Shown one piece after another: positions 1 through 13,000 of a stretch of 64,000 bases of DNA. The notes under the pieces are model-generated. The model had not been told where the DNA came from and did not search any database. It saw only the letters and a list, made by a program, of their open reading frames with translations. The position numbers were made by a program, and so were the translations under genes. Source of the DNA: Pseudomonas cedrina subsp. cedrina (lineage in GTDB: Bacteria; Pseudomonadota; Gammaproteobacteria; Pseudomonadales; Pseudomonadaceae); the NCBI RefSeq assembly GCF_001983175.1, contig NZ_MNPW01000014.1, positions 1-64,000 on the forward strand, in the 5' to 3' direction. Every line of letters begins with the position of its first letter. Position 1 is the first letter of the stretch.

Positions 1-37
1 TGCCAATGTCGATGCCTAGAAGCGTTACGCTGTTCAT
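1..37 (-). CDS. IS110-family transposase, N-terminal fragment cut by window edge
   Basis: Only the first 12 codons are in the window, reading MNSVTLLGIDIG. This resembles the start of IS110-family (DEDD) transposases, whose first catalytic Asp lies in the GIDIG/GIDLA motif. A strong ribosome site (GAGGAGG) precedes the ATG at 37. The non-coding stretch between the start codon and the first base of the flanking repeat (about 113) is short, roughly 75 bp, and includes a hairpin at about 60-93. Identification rests on very few residues and is tentative. Confidence 0.55.
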   Translation of the reverse strand, partial: MNSVTLLGIDIG

Positions 38-114
38 GAGAAAGCCTCCTCAAGAAAAGTGAGAACCCCAGTAGTTTAGACCTGAGGTTCTCGCCGGGCT
101 GACCATCTCATTAG

Positions 115-811
115 CGCTCTTGCCCCAACACTCGGCACCTCGCTTAGGCTCGGTGTGCCCTCACTCCGGCTTGAATCCGTGGGCCGCCGCAATGGGCCAT
201 CCCTGGCCCAGTGCGGCTAACCCGGCGTCCTGCCGGGTTACCCACGGATTCAAGCCTGCGTTCGGCCAGCGTGTTTAATGGGGCGCCTCAGATCAAGATC
301 AAGATCAAAAGCAAAAGCACTGCGGCCTGAGTGGTGTGGATCAAAAGCGATTTTGTGTGCTCTGCTTTTCTGTGGGAGCTGGCTTGTCGGATCGCCGCAC
401 CGCTGCGATGGCATCAACTGGATATGCCTGATACACCGAGGTGTCTGCATCGCAGGCAAGCCAGCTCCCACATTTGAACCGAGGTCGACAGTTAAAAACC
501 GGTCGGCTCTAAGGCCGCCGCGCTTTTGATTTGGCTTTTGATCTGAGGCGCCCCGTCAAACACGCTGGCCGAACGCAGGCTTTGGAGCGTGGGTAACCCG
601 GCAGGACGCCGGGTTAGCCGCGCTGGGCCAGGGATGGCCCATCGCGGCGGCCCACGCTCCAAAGCCGGAGTGAGGGCACACCGAGCCTAGGCGAGGTGCC
701 GAGTGTTGGGGCAAGAGCCCTTTTGGTTACTTTTGGGGCTCTTTTCCAAAAGTGACCCGCCGTAAGGGCGGAACCCTAAGCAGCCGTTACCGCAGCAATG
801 GATATGTACCC
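115..811. repeat. Long palindromic repeat island with embedded REPIN
   Basis: The left arm (about 115-290) and right arm (about 545-718) are near-complementary. Both arms carry nested hairpins, for example TAACCCGGC and GCCGGGTTA. The loop holds an inverted REP pair. The tail (719-811) recurs around the second island at 18240-19030. The left end is missing relative to that second copy and stops where the IS110-like element begins. Confidence 0.8.
371..472. repeat. REP pair (REPIN)
   Basis: Two REP cores, TGTGGGAGCTGGCTTG and its inverse, face each other across about 70 bp. This is the REP doublet architecture of P. fluorescens intergenic regions. Confidence 0.85.
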
Positions 812-1011
812 CAACCAAAACCCTTTAGCGCCTAACACATAGCCTTCGCGAGCAAGCCCGCTCCCACATTGTGATCGATTTACACCTGACAGGACTCGGT
901 CGACGATCAGGCCGCCACGGCAGCAAGCTCCCTCGCCACACGCCCAGGGATGTGTAGATACCGATGGCCATCGCAGGCAACCCAGCGCCCAACGCAGACC
1001 GAGAAACGCCC

Positions 1012-1039
1012 AAAAAAAGGGGCGATCATTGATCGCCCC
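1012..1039 (-). terminator. Intrinsic terminator of pdtA
   Basis: On the minus strand a perfect 9-bp stem (GGGGCGATC with GATCGCCCC, 3-nt loop) is followed by seven Ts. It lies about 33 bp past the pdtA stop codon. Confidence 0.85.
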
Positions 1040-1071
1040 GAACGGTACATCGAGAGGTCCTTTCCAAGGTT

Positions 1072-4000
1072 TTACAAACTGATCTGCTTGCGCTCCTCAT
1101 CCGTCAACCGCGCCCGCGCCTGCTCACTCAGGGGCCCCGCGCCCAGCACCTGCACCGGGCTGTCGGGGTTGTAGCTGGAGTTTTTTTGTTGCGGTTGCGT
1201 CTCACGCGGCAACGGTTCGCTGCCCAGGCTCAACACTTCCACGGTCATGATCGACGGCCGGCCCTGCTTGGCCGCGGCCTGCTGGCTGCGCGCCGCGTCT
1301 TCCGCCGCCTGGGACGCCGCCGCCCCCGCCGCGCTGGCCGAACTCATGGCCCCGGTGTTGACAGTGGCCGTCACCGGCACCCCGGACGACTTGCCCTGGG
1401 TCTGGATGTTCGCCGCGTTCACCACGTGCAAGGCGGCGATGTTGACGTTGCCGGACACCCGAATGCCCGCCTCCCCCGCATCGATGGTGCCCAATGGCGC
1501 AATCAGGTCGATATCCCCGGCCGGCACTTCCGGGATCGGGTTCAACGTGGCGATCCCCGCGCCCGTGCTCGGCACCGACGGCGACAGGCTCACGTTGCCC
1601 CAGTTGTCATAGACCCGCTTGGGCGGCGTGTACACCACGGTGGTCTTGGAACCACGCCCGGCGTTGATGTCGCCCTCGCTGGTCCAGCCCATGATCGAGC
1701 CGCCGAAGGTAGTCATGATGCGGCTTTGGCCGAGCAGGATGCTGCCCATGGAATACAGCTGGATATCGCCGGAACCCTGGGTGATCACGCCTGCCGTGGA
1801 CGGTGGTGCCGCGCCTTCGATGCCGAAGGTCTGGCGGCCGCCGGGGGTGAGCATCTGGATTGAGCCGCCGAAGTTGGTGTGCACGCCCGAGCCGCCGAAC
1901 ATCGTGATATCGCCTTTGTAGGTGATCGGGTTGCCGGCCACGTCCTTGTCCGGGAACAGCGCGGCGATGGCGGCGCGGCCACGCAGGTAACTGCCCTGGC
2001 GCACACTGCCAGCCTGGTTGTACTCACGGCCGGAGACCCGCAGTTCAGAGAAGTACACCTGGCGGGCAAAGATCCGTTGTTGCTCGGCCGGCAGGGCCGC
2101 GTAGTAGCCGCGGGCCTGCTCGGTGCTGCCGATGAAACCGAAGCGCGCGGCGAGCCAGCCGACCAGTTCGTTTTCGTAGGTCTTGGCGACCTTGCCGCCC
2201 TGAATCGACTCGCCCGGTTGCGCCAGGTTGACGGGGTTCAGGTAGGCCTCGGCGAAGCGCAGGTAATCCGGGCCGTTGGGGCCTACGCCGGCTTGCATGA
2301 CGATGCTGGCGCCGGGGCGGGTGTCGCCTGTGGCCACCGGGCCGAGGCTGGTGACACTGACTTTATCATCCATCAGGATATTGCGCCCGGCCGTCAACTC
2401 CAGGGTGCCAGGGCCGGCGACCTGGAAGTTGCTGTAGAGGATGTCGCGCCCGGCGGACACGATGGAGATGGCACTGGGGCTATCGTGAATAAACAGGTTA
2501 CCCCCGGTAGTCGCCCCAAGAACGTTGATATCCGCACCGAACAGACTCCCGCTGCTGACAATATCGCGTCCCGCCATCATCCATACCGGGCCACCCCCTT
2601 CATACCAGATCTGCCCTTGATGCTCGTTGCCCAAGCCAGTGCCGAACGTGATGATCCGCCCGCTGCTGACCCCCACCAGGTCACCGGTCACGGCATAAAA
2701 CCGCGCAGGTTGATCAGCCCTGCCTGAACCGGATGCGGCAGTGGGGCTACCGAAGGTAAACAACGGCAGCAGTGCGCCGGGTGTCACCGCGCTGCCGTTC
2801 GCCGACAGGTTACTGAGCTTGCTCTGCCCGACAAACGCCGGGCGCCACGGCGTCGCCAAGGTGCTCGTGTCGGCGGATGACTGGCTGACAGAGGCGCCAC
2901 CGGCATAAATCGAGCCATACGCCAGGAACTGCAACTGACCATTCCTACCAGGCGCCAGCAAGAGCGGTGCTGTATTACTGACATCGTTGTTCTGGCTCGC
3001 CGCCGCTTTGCCATAGTAAAAACTGCCACTCGCTGCCGTCGCCCGCAGGATCGACGGATAAACAATCGACAGGTCAGAAGCAACCGCTGCCGTATTGGGC
3101 GTGACATTGCCACCCGCCGAGTACAGATCGATCGCGGTATGGTCGGTCCAGAGCGAGAACCAGCTGGAGCCACTGCTCTGCGCATAACCCGGCTGGTCCT
3201 TGACGCCACGGATGATGCTGGATTTGTTCGCCAGCTCGATCCGACCGGGATCGAGCACATCCTGCAACACCAGGTCGCCCAGGGTTGCCAGGCTGAACGT
3301 CGCGTCGCCCGGCACCAGGGTCATGCCCCCCGCCGCCAGGCCACGGGTGGCGGTCAAGGCGTCGAATGCACGGGCTTCGCCGGGAGTGTGGTCGGTATTG
3401 AGACTGCCGTAATGCAGGTCAACCTGACCTACCGACCCACTCTGCAAGGTAGCGTTGCCGCGCAGGTTCACCAGCATGCCGTTTTGTTGTCCAGCCCCTG
3501 TCGGGCTGGCGCTGTTGAGTTCACCGCCGATACGCACCCGCACATCGCCACCGCCGGTCAACTGCAGGGTGCCGTCGCTGGCAATTCGACCGGTACTGCC
3601 CACCGCCAGCACCAACCCCTGACTACGCGGATTGGCGACGGATTGCATGGTATTGCCTGCCAGGGTACGCAACAGGCCGGCGTTACCGCCCACCTGCACG
3701 TCGAGGTCACCGCCACCGAGGGTGCCGAAGCCGGTAAAGCCGACCAACTGGTCCGCCGCCGTGGTGCCGGTATAACTGCCGAAATTGATCCACCAGGCGG
3801 TGGGCTGGGCTTGCCCGGCATCTACCGAACCGCTGCCCTGGCGCCATAGCCAGTTGCCCACGCTTGCCGAATCATTCCCAATGTCCAGGGGGTTCGGGCG
3901 ACCGTTCCCAGCACTAACCAAGGCACTGACTATATTGCCGGCCAGGTTGCCGCCCACCTTCAAGGTCACATTCCCCCCCGCCTCCGGGTACCAGGCACGA

Positions 4001-7000
4001 TACAGGCTGCCGGTGCCGCCATTGACGAACTGTTCGAAATAACTGCGGGGATCATTGAGCACGTTTGCGCCGCGCCCCAGTGCTTTAGGCTGGTTGTACG
4101 GATCGCCCTGGAAGGTGGCGGTGGAGGACGTGCCGGCGGTGTACACGCCGTACAACGAATCCATGCTCAGGTTGCCGGCGCTGAGCAACTGCAAGTCGCC
4201 AGTGCCGGTACGAATCACGCTAAAACGCGAACTTGAAGGTGTCGCGCCATATTCAGGCGTGTTCTGCGCTAGGCAGTAACTCGGCGTGTCCTTGCAAAAA
4301 TCGTCGATTGAGGGCACCCCCATATCGTCCATGAACTTCTTGTCGATCGGCGCGCCAGCCTTGACGATGATGTTGTTCAGGGCCAGTTCTCGCTCGGCCG
4401 TTTCGGTCCAGACAAAATTAGCCTTGACCCCACAATAGTCAGGAGAGCCTGCACAGAACTCGTCCACCGGGCCCAAACTGTTATCGGTGAGCAACTTCGG
4501 GTCAATCGGGTCACCCTCTTTCACGGTGATACCGAGAAACGCCAGTAAATCCTCCGCTCCTTTGGCCGTCCAGATAATCACCGCCTTGGACGGCAGCTCC
4601 TTGGAGAACATCCCATAGTGACTGTCCGCAAGACGCAAGTCGCCGCTGCGTGGATGCGCTTGCAGCAGGCGACTGTCCGCCGCCTTGGTATCCGCGCCCG
4701 CCACCAGGCGGATCGACCAGGATTGCGAGCCCTCGGCCAGCATTGGAGCAATCGCCCATTGACGGTCCTTGCTGCCGGTGACATCGGTGCGCAACTGAAT
4801 CGACTGCACGCCCTCCAGCAGCTTGACGTTGGTCCCGGACGGAATCAGTGCGCCGCGCGCCAGCACCGTATCGGCGCTGAGGGTAACCACGTTGAGCGCG
4901 GAATTGGGCGCTTGGAAATTCCCCGGCAACGGCACGCCTTTTGGCCAGGTCATTGCCTTCAGCAACGTGTCTTGGGTCAACAGCGTGCCGGCCTCCAGTT
5001 GTGAACCGGCCACCAGGGTCTGCGCCTGACTGAGCAGGGTACCGGCCGCCAGCAATACATTGCCGGCGCTGTCGAGGACGGCCGCCGCCAGCACCGTGCC
5101 GGCTGGCAATACCAGGTCTTGCTGGAGCCTGGCCCGTACCGGCAGGCGCGTACCGGCCACCACGCCGATGTCCTTGATCGGCAGGTCATAATTGAGCACC
5201 GCACCGGCCGGGAACGCAGTACCGCCGGCCAGCGTGACGCCGTGCCCAGGCACCACGATATCGCCGCCGGTAAAATCGACACCTGGCAACAACACCCAGC
5301 CTTTGTCGTCGGCGGTTTCCGGCGGCAGGGCGAAGCCGTCGGTGATGCTGCCGTAGATCGACAGGTCGCCGCCCGCGCGCAGGGTCAGGCTGCCCGATTC
5401 TCCCGAACCGTACACACCGTCGCGCGGCTTGAAATTCGGATTATTGCTGGCATAACGAAAGCTCGACAGGTCCACATCCCCCTGCACCACCAGGTCACCA
5501 TCCGGGGTTTTGCTGACGATCTCCACCCCTGGCCGCAGGTGGAAGACGTCGGCATAGCTGGCATTGTTCAGGCCCGCGAGCTTGTTTTGCAGCAGGTTGC
5601 TGTTATCCAGCGCGGCCTTAATGAACGCCACGCTCAACTGATGTTTTTTGTCCAAGTAATCCTGGGTGATCACCTGGTACGGCCGGCCGCTTACGGTCGG
5701 TTCGTTGATCAATTCAGCGTCGTCATAACTGATCATGCCGTTGAGCGCGATCGAACGGGCGCCCTGGATATCCAGGCGGCCACGGGCGTCGATGGCGACG
5801 TCGTTGCTGCTGCCGTCCGGGTTGACGATGCGCGGCGCGTTCAATTCCAGGGTGCCGCGACTGCGGCCGTCGTTGCCCTTGGCCGCTGCGGTGCCGTGGC
5901 GCAAATCGATACCGACACCGTCGGTCAGGGTCAACAGGCCATCGCCGGAGCCGAGCACCACCATGGCACGGTTGGGCGAATCAATGATCTTGCCGTAGCT
6001 GTCTACCCGCAACAGGCTGCCATGGGCATCGAGCACGGCGCCGCCGTCCAGGGTCAGGCCATGCTTGCCGGCCAGGTTGATGCTGCCGACGCGCTCACCG
6101 CTCGCGTCCACGCGACCGGTGACCCGCAGGCTGCCGTTGTCCACCGACACATTGATGATGCCCGCTTTCAGGCCGTCGCCAATGCTCAGGTCACCCTGCT
6201 TGAGCTGGAAGCTGCGTGCGCCAAATACCTGGCCCGCGTTGAGGCGCTGGTTGAGGGCAGCGAATTGCTGGTCCAGCGTGCCCTGGCCACCCAGGCGTTG
6301 GGCCTGGATTTCCACGGTGCCGGCTTCATTGGGCACCAGGGTGCCGCCTGCGTCGTAGTAACCGCTGCTGCCGCCGAGGATCTTGCCTTGCAGGTCGACG
6401 CTCCCGCCCGCCGCGTCCACCGCCACCGCGCGCAATTTGCCGGCGCGGTTGTAGGTGGCCGACAGATCAATGGTCGAACCGGCGGCCTGGAGAATATTGC
6501 CGCTGCGACTGTCGAGCAGCACGTCGCCACCCCAGCCGTATTGCGTCACATCGTTGAACGCCACGGCACGCCCGGCAACGTCGATCAACGCCGCATCGGT
6601 GAGCACCACGTCGCCATGGGCGCCGAGGCTGACTTTGCCGCTGGGCAGCACTACCGCAGAGGCCAGGCGGATGCTGTCACCTTGCAGCGACAGTTCGGCG
6701 CCCTGGCCATTGGCGGCACCACGTGGCCCTGCGGAAGCCGCCACATCAATCGCGCCACCGGCGGTAATCCGGTTCACCGAACCGGCTTCGCCCGTCATCA
6801 GCGGCGTGAGGATATTGAGGTTGCCGCCGCTGTACTGGAAGCCCTTGACCGGATCGTACCCCGTCAGGCGCTGGTACACCGACAGGCTGCCCTTGTGGTT
6901 GGCCGTGATGCGGTCACTGGCATTGAGGTTGACATTGGCAAAACCCAGGGCCAGGCGGTCGAAAGTCTTGGTGGTGCTTGGCTGGGCGAAGGCGCCATAG

Positions 7001-10000
7001 CCGAACGCGATGCGCTCGGCATTGATATCCAGGCGCCCATTGCCGGTGCCGGCGCCGCCGTTGATCACCGCGCCGGGAGCCGCCTCGGCGCCCTGCCAGA
7101 TCAGGTTGGCGGTGTGAATGGTGGCGACGTCATTGGTATTGCCAGCGCCATAGATCGCCGGCGTGGACAGAACCAGGTTGTTCAGCAGCGACTTGCCGGT
7201 CTGCGCGTCGTAGGTGTCGAGGGCGCTGGTGCCATAGAAGTTGAACGCCTGGGCTGCGGAGAGTTGCAGGGTTTCCAGCGCCGGCGCGCCAGACTCGGTA
7301 TCGCCGCGCAACAGGCGGTCGAGCACCTGTTGATTGAGCGTCAACCCGCCGGGCAGCACATGGCGTGCAGCGGCGTCGGCCAGGGCCTCGGCGCTACCGA
7401 CGTTGATGTTGCTCAGCGCTAACGCCAGGTGGCGGGTGCCGTAGCGAACCTGGACGTCCAACGCCAGAGCCTGGGTGGTCGAGGCGACGATGCTGCCTTC
7501 GGAATACAGTGATGTCTGGCCGGAACAGGTGACGCTGACGCAAGCACCGATCTGGATTTTACCGCCCGCACCCGAACTAATATCGTAGGGCAGTACGTTG
7601 AGCAGCCCGTTGGACACAGCCAGCAGATTCGCCGCCCCCTTGTAGACAAACCCGTCGCGGGCGTCATAGGCAGCAGTGCCCTGGCCGAGCGTATTGATCG
7701 ATGCACCTTGCTCGACAACGATATCGCCGGAGCCGGCTACCAGCATCACCTCGGGTGCCGCCAATGTCGCGCCGGATCGTACGAAGATCGATCCGGCGGG
7801 TCTGTTGAGGCCGCCGGCAAACTCGATGGTGTTGCCACCTTGCCCATAAAGCACCATTGACAAGCCACCGATCAACAAGCGCTTTGCCTGCAGCGCATTG
7901 AGACTTTCGACGTTCAGGGTCAGGCCATCGAACCCAGGGTCAAGCGGCTGACCGGCATTGACGATCTGCGTCGCCGAGCCTGGGCCGGACAAACTGCGAT
8001 TGATGACTGCCACCGTCCCGCCGAAACCGCCGGGCGCCGCCTCGAAGCGACCAATACCCTTGAACGAAAAGGTGTCCAGCCCATTCCCGGCACTCAATGC
8101 CAACTTGAGCGTCTTGGCATCCATCGGCAGCAGCGGGCGTGGTACGCCAAGCTTGGCGGCGTCGGCCATGGCGAACTGCGCGTAGCTGGTTTCGTTGTAC
8201 TGAGAGTAGCGACGCAAGGTGTCGGCCGAAGTCAGGATTACCTGGCTGGTCAGGCTGTTCTGAATGCCTGTGTTGACGATTGACAGGCGACCGGCGGTCG
8301 ACCACGAACCGTTGCGTAACGCGGTCACTGCGTTATCAGTACCCAGCCCGGCCAAGCCGTTGATCTCGACCCGGAACGCTCCCGGCATCAACGCATAGGT
8401 GGACGGCATTAAGGTATAGGTACCGGCCGGCAAGCCCGGTACGCCGGCACCGATGGTGATCTGCTGCCCGGCCAACGGCGTGCTCGCGCCGCCTTCCGCC
8501 GCCACAGGGGCATATCCCTGTTGTGCTCCAGGCACAATGGCGTACACCGGGTTGGTCGCCAGCCCCGGTAGGACGAAGCCGCCCGTGGCGCCAAACTGCA
8601 CCAGCGGGTTATAGCGTGCATCCGTTGAGCCGCCGCGACCGGAAATAAAACCGGCGCCCAGCAGGTCTCCGCCGCCGGACAGGTCCAGGGTGGCGTCGGG
8701 CAATACCGCCACCGACTTGCCGCCCAGAATCACACCGACCGTCAGGTCACCGTTGCCAAGGCGCACGCCGCCCTGGCCGACGAAGCTCACAGTCTTGCCG
8801 TTGTAGCGATAGACCTGGCCGTCCACCGTACCGCCGTACGGCAGCACCAAGCCCTTGCCGCTCACGGACGTCAAGCTGCCGGGCAGCAGTTCGACGCGGG
8901 TGCTGCCCAGGTTACCGATTTCGATCAAGCCCAGCGGGGCCTGCAGCACGCCGCCCTGCTTGATGGTGGCGGCGCCCAGTTGCAGGCGACCGAAAATCGA
9001 ATAAGGGGCAAGCACGCTGGCGTTGCCGTTTTTTTCCAGGGTGAGGGTACGGGCGGGGTCGAAAATCAGGCCGCTGGCTGTGTCGCCGGTCACGCCTACC
9101 AGTATTTGCGCGGCGATTTCACTGCCGGGGTAGATGCGCGAGGCGCGCAAGGTCAGGTCGCCCTCCGACCGCAATACCGTACTAAACCCGTTAGGGGTCA
9201 CGCCGCCATCGCGTCCGGCGAGAAAACGCAGGTCGCCTCGGCTGTTGAGATTGACCCGGTCAAATCCTCCGTTGAGGGCAAAAGACACTTGGTCGCGGAT
9301 ATCCAACAAATCGCTGTCAATCGTAAACCGCCCCTGCCCCGGCAACGTCGTCGCAGGGGCAGCCAAGTTAGGTGCGACGTAGTTCTCCAGACCTGTGCGG
9401 TCCGGCGCGAGCAGGCCACTGAGCACGACGTGAGGCGCCGCGAGATGGACCTGAGACGCTGTGGCTGCGCCCTTCGCCAAACTGATGCCTTTTGAATACA
9501 GCGCCAGACTCTGGCCCATATTCAACGACACGTCGCCGGCCATGCTCAGCGTGCCATTGACCAACAGCGCCAGACTGTCGAAGCCGCCTGCCGTGACCTG
9601 GTCCACGCCAAGCCGTGCCTGGCCGTAGGTCAACACATTAGCCGCCGCGTCGGCGCTGTCTGGCAACACCGAGGCTTGATGCTGCTGGCTCAGAATCAGC
9701 TCACGCACGGGCAATACCCGGTTGGTGGCCAGGCTGCGCAGGTAATAAGGCGCCTCCAGCGCCAGTGCCAAACGCCCGCCCGCAGCACCCGCACCACCGG
9801 CATTGGCGACGAAACTGCCGTCCAGGTACAGGCCGTTGTTGGACGCAAAGGCAATCGTGCCGCCGTTGCTCGCCACCGCCGTGCGGCCCTGGCCCGGGAT
9901 ATCCAGCTGCGCTTGGGTGCCGGAGGCGTCCAGGCGCGCACCGTCGCGTACCACCACGAACAGACTGCTGGCCTTGGCTATCCCGGTAATGGGGTCGATG

Positions 10001-13000
10001 TCGCCCCCCACTGTAATCTGCCCGCCGTTGCGCACCTGGCCATAGACGCTACCGCGATTGTCCACAGCGGTGGCGGCACGCGCGGCCACATCGATCAGCG
10101 CCTGTTCGCCGATCCAGATCGAACGACCATGGCCAACGGCCTCGACCGCTTCCGAGGCGTCCGTGCTCAACCCTCCCAGGCTGACGCTGCCGCCCCATGC
10201 GTTGAGCGTGCCGTTCATGGTGAGCTGACCAATGCTGAGCAGGTTGATGGCCTGGCCTGGGTCGACATTGATCACAGCGCCCCGCCCCACATTCAGGCTG
10301 GTCGTCGCCATTTGCGCGGCGGTGGATTGTATGTGTCCAGCGTTCAGGGTCAGGCTGGCTCCACGACGCTGAGTCAGGATGCCCTTGGTCGCATCCTCCT
10401 GGTACAACTGCGGCGTCCAGCGTTCGAGAACGCTCGCCGCATCACTGCCGGTTAGCGCACCAGTGGCCTGCTCGCCCAACCGGTAGACCGGCATGTTCAC
10501 ATCGACCTGGGTGCCGTCCGCGACGATCAGCCCTTCATTGCCGGTGATGTCATAGGCCGAGAAGCCCTTGTTGAAAAAGTCGCCGGCCAGTTGCAGGGTG
10601 TCGGCGTCCGCCGCGCCCTTGCCGATGAGCACCTTGCGGGCCTGCAACGCCAACGTGCCGCCGCCGTTGACCCCATAGCCACGGACCTCGCCGCCCAGGC
10701 CGAGGGAGCCGAGGCCGCCCAATTTCACGTCGCCGCCCTTGCCGCCACTGGCCTTGCCGTCTTCGCCGACGCTGGCGCCGGAGGACACATCAACAACGCT
10801 GCCGGCTGCGAGGTTCACCGCCGTGGTGTTGCGCAACGAGACCTTACCGCCGTTGATATACGCCACACCGTCGCGGTTGATTGGGTCCAGCGCAAGGTTA
10901 TTCCAGCGTCCGCTGGCGTCCAGTTTGACGCCGCTGGCCAGAGCCAGTTGCCCGCCGCCCGCCAGGATCACATCCCCCACCGCGTTGCTTTTATTGAGGT
11001 CGACCTGGGTGAGCATGTTGCCCGCGTTGATACTGCCGCCATGGGCCGTGAGGTTGGCGTTGATGGCAACACCTGGCCCGAACAGGGTGATATCGCCGCC
11101 GTTCGCCACATTGAGCGCACCGTTGACGGTGATCTGTTGCTTGGCGCCGACCTTGATCGCGCCCAACTGGAAACCATTGAGCTGGTCACTGTCGAGCACC
11201 ATTTTGCCCTGGCGATCCGCTGGCAATGCCGTGGTGAGGTCCAGGCCATCGGCGATTTTCTGCGTGTTGCTGTCGATCAGCACCTGGTCGGCAGTGCCGG
11301 TCAGGGCGTAGCGCAGGGTGCCGGTGGTCTTGTTGTAAACCGGCGTGTACCCGCCAATGATCAACTGCGCGCGCTGGGCCATGGCCTTCTGCGATTGCTG
11401 GTAACCATCGAGGTTGATGTTCGGCGCCTGGGTCTGGCGATCGCCCTGGAATACATCGCTGACCACCTGACCCTCCAGCACAGCGCTAGTGGTGCCGATC
11501 ACCAGCTTGCCGGCATCGCGGCCCACCGTGTAACCGCTCTCGAAACGGCTCTGCTTGGCGATCATCGGGTTGTAGTAGTACTCGGTCTGGCCCCAGCGTT
11601 TGCTGGTGTCTTCATAACCTTTGTAGAACCCGGAATAGAGGATGTCACCGGGTGCGTTGGACAGCTCATATAACCGTCCGTCCGGCCCCTTGAGCCAGGT
11701 CTGCTGGATATTCCCGGCCTGCACATCCACGGTGCCGCCCGACAGGTTGATCTGCGCGCCCTTTTGGGTGACCACATCCTTGCCGGTAAAGGTCACGGTG
11801 CCGCCCTGGGCCATCCATTCGCCCACCGAGTGGCCCTGGGTGCCGAGGTAACCGCCCACTTCGAGCAAACCGCCGGCGGTGTACCAGCGGTCGGTGGCAT
11901 AGCCGTTGGTACCGGCGGGCACGAACACCAGCTCGCGCAGGTCGACCCACACATCGTTGTTGATCAACTGGCCGCCGTCACGGTTGACCGGTGCGTCGCG
12001 CTGTTCGTTACCCTGCACGTTGATCTTGATGTTGTTGGATGCCATCGACACCTTGACGCCGACCGCGCCCGACACGTCGATCATCGCGCCATCGCGCACC
12101 AGGCTGCGCCCGGCGGCACTGACCGCGACCTGGCCGCCGGTGGCCAGGGTGATCGAGCCTTTCTGGAAGTCCACGGTGCCGCCGCTGACGATCTCTATGC
12201 GCGACTGGTCGGTACGGTCGGCCACGGCGCTGAGGTTGTTGAACTGGCCGGTGATCAGGTTGGCAGGCAGGCCGTCGAGTTTCTCAAGGCCAGCACCTTT
12301 CTGGCTGTTAAGGGCGGTGCTGCCGCTGGCGTCCAGCAGAATCGCAGTGGTGCTGCCCTCGCCCAGGGTCACGCTGCCGGTTGTATCGGTTGCCGAGTTC
12401 AACAGATGAAGGGTGCCGCGCGTGTCCACCGAGGTGCTGGCCAGGGCCACGCCGTTTTGCTGCACCTGATGCCCGGTGAGAGTGATATCACCTGTCGAAG
12501 CCATGATCAGGCCGCTGTTGGTGACCTTGCCGGCGGTGCTGCCGGCCTTGAGGCTGGTGGCGACTTCATTGCCACGGGTGGTGGAGCGGTCGTTGCCGGT
12601 AGTGCCGACGCCCTTGCGGATGTAAAAGCTGTCACCGGCCGCCAGGGTAGTCTGGCCCTTGGCGGTGATGAGGGTACCAGCGTTTTCCACTTCGCTGCCG
12701 AGCAACAAGGCATAGCCGCCGGAGTCGGTGGACGTGGCCGGGTTATGGGTCTGGATCACGGCACCGCGCTGCACCTGGACCTTGCCTGCCGCATCGGTGA
12801 AGGTTGGCTGGGTGCCATTGGCGTCCACATAAATGCCGCGCTGAGTGAACTGTTCATTGGTGATGTTTGCGGCGGCGGCGACCAGGTTACGCACATTGAC
12901 CTGGCTGGTGCCGCTGAACACCACACCGTTACGGTTAACGATCATCACCGTGCCGGCGCCCTTGATCTGGCCCTGGATCTCGCTGGGCCGCGCATTGGGG

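Larger units (their letters stand above)
38..1011. other. Gene-free stretch: IS end, palindromic repeat island, REP remnants
   Basis: No credible gene is seen between the IS110-like start and the pdtA terminator. The stretch holds the probable IS end (to about 113), a long palindrome (115-718) with a REP pair in its loop, a conserved tail (719-811), and scattered REP-like pieces at about 845-985. Short ORFs here are made of repeat sequence and have no ribosome site. Confidence 0.8.

Noticed and set aside
278..529. 83-codon frame at the left end
   Set aside because: It runs through a REP pair and palindrome arms, with no ribosome site or coding signal.
5119..7422. 767-codon open frame on the plus strand inside pdtA
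   Set aside because: It is antisense to a well-supported exoprotein, has no ribosome site and no recognisable domain. Long antisense frames are expected in high-GC repeat proteins; the same holds for 1186-2727, 10591-11673 and 11764-13560.
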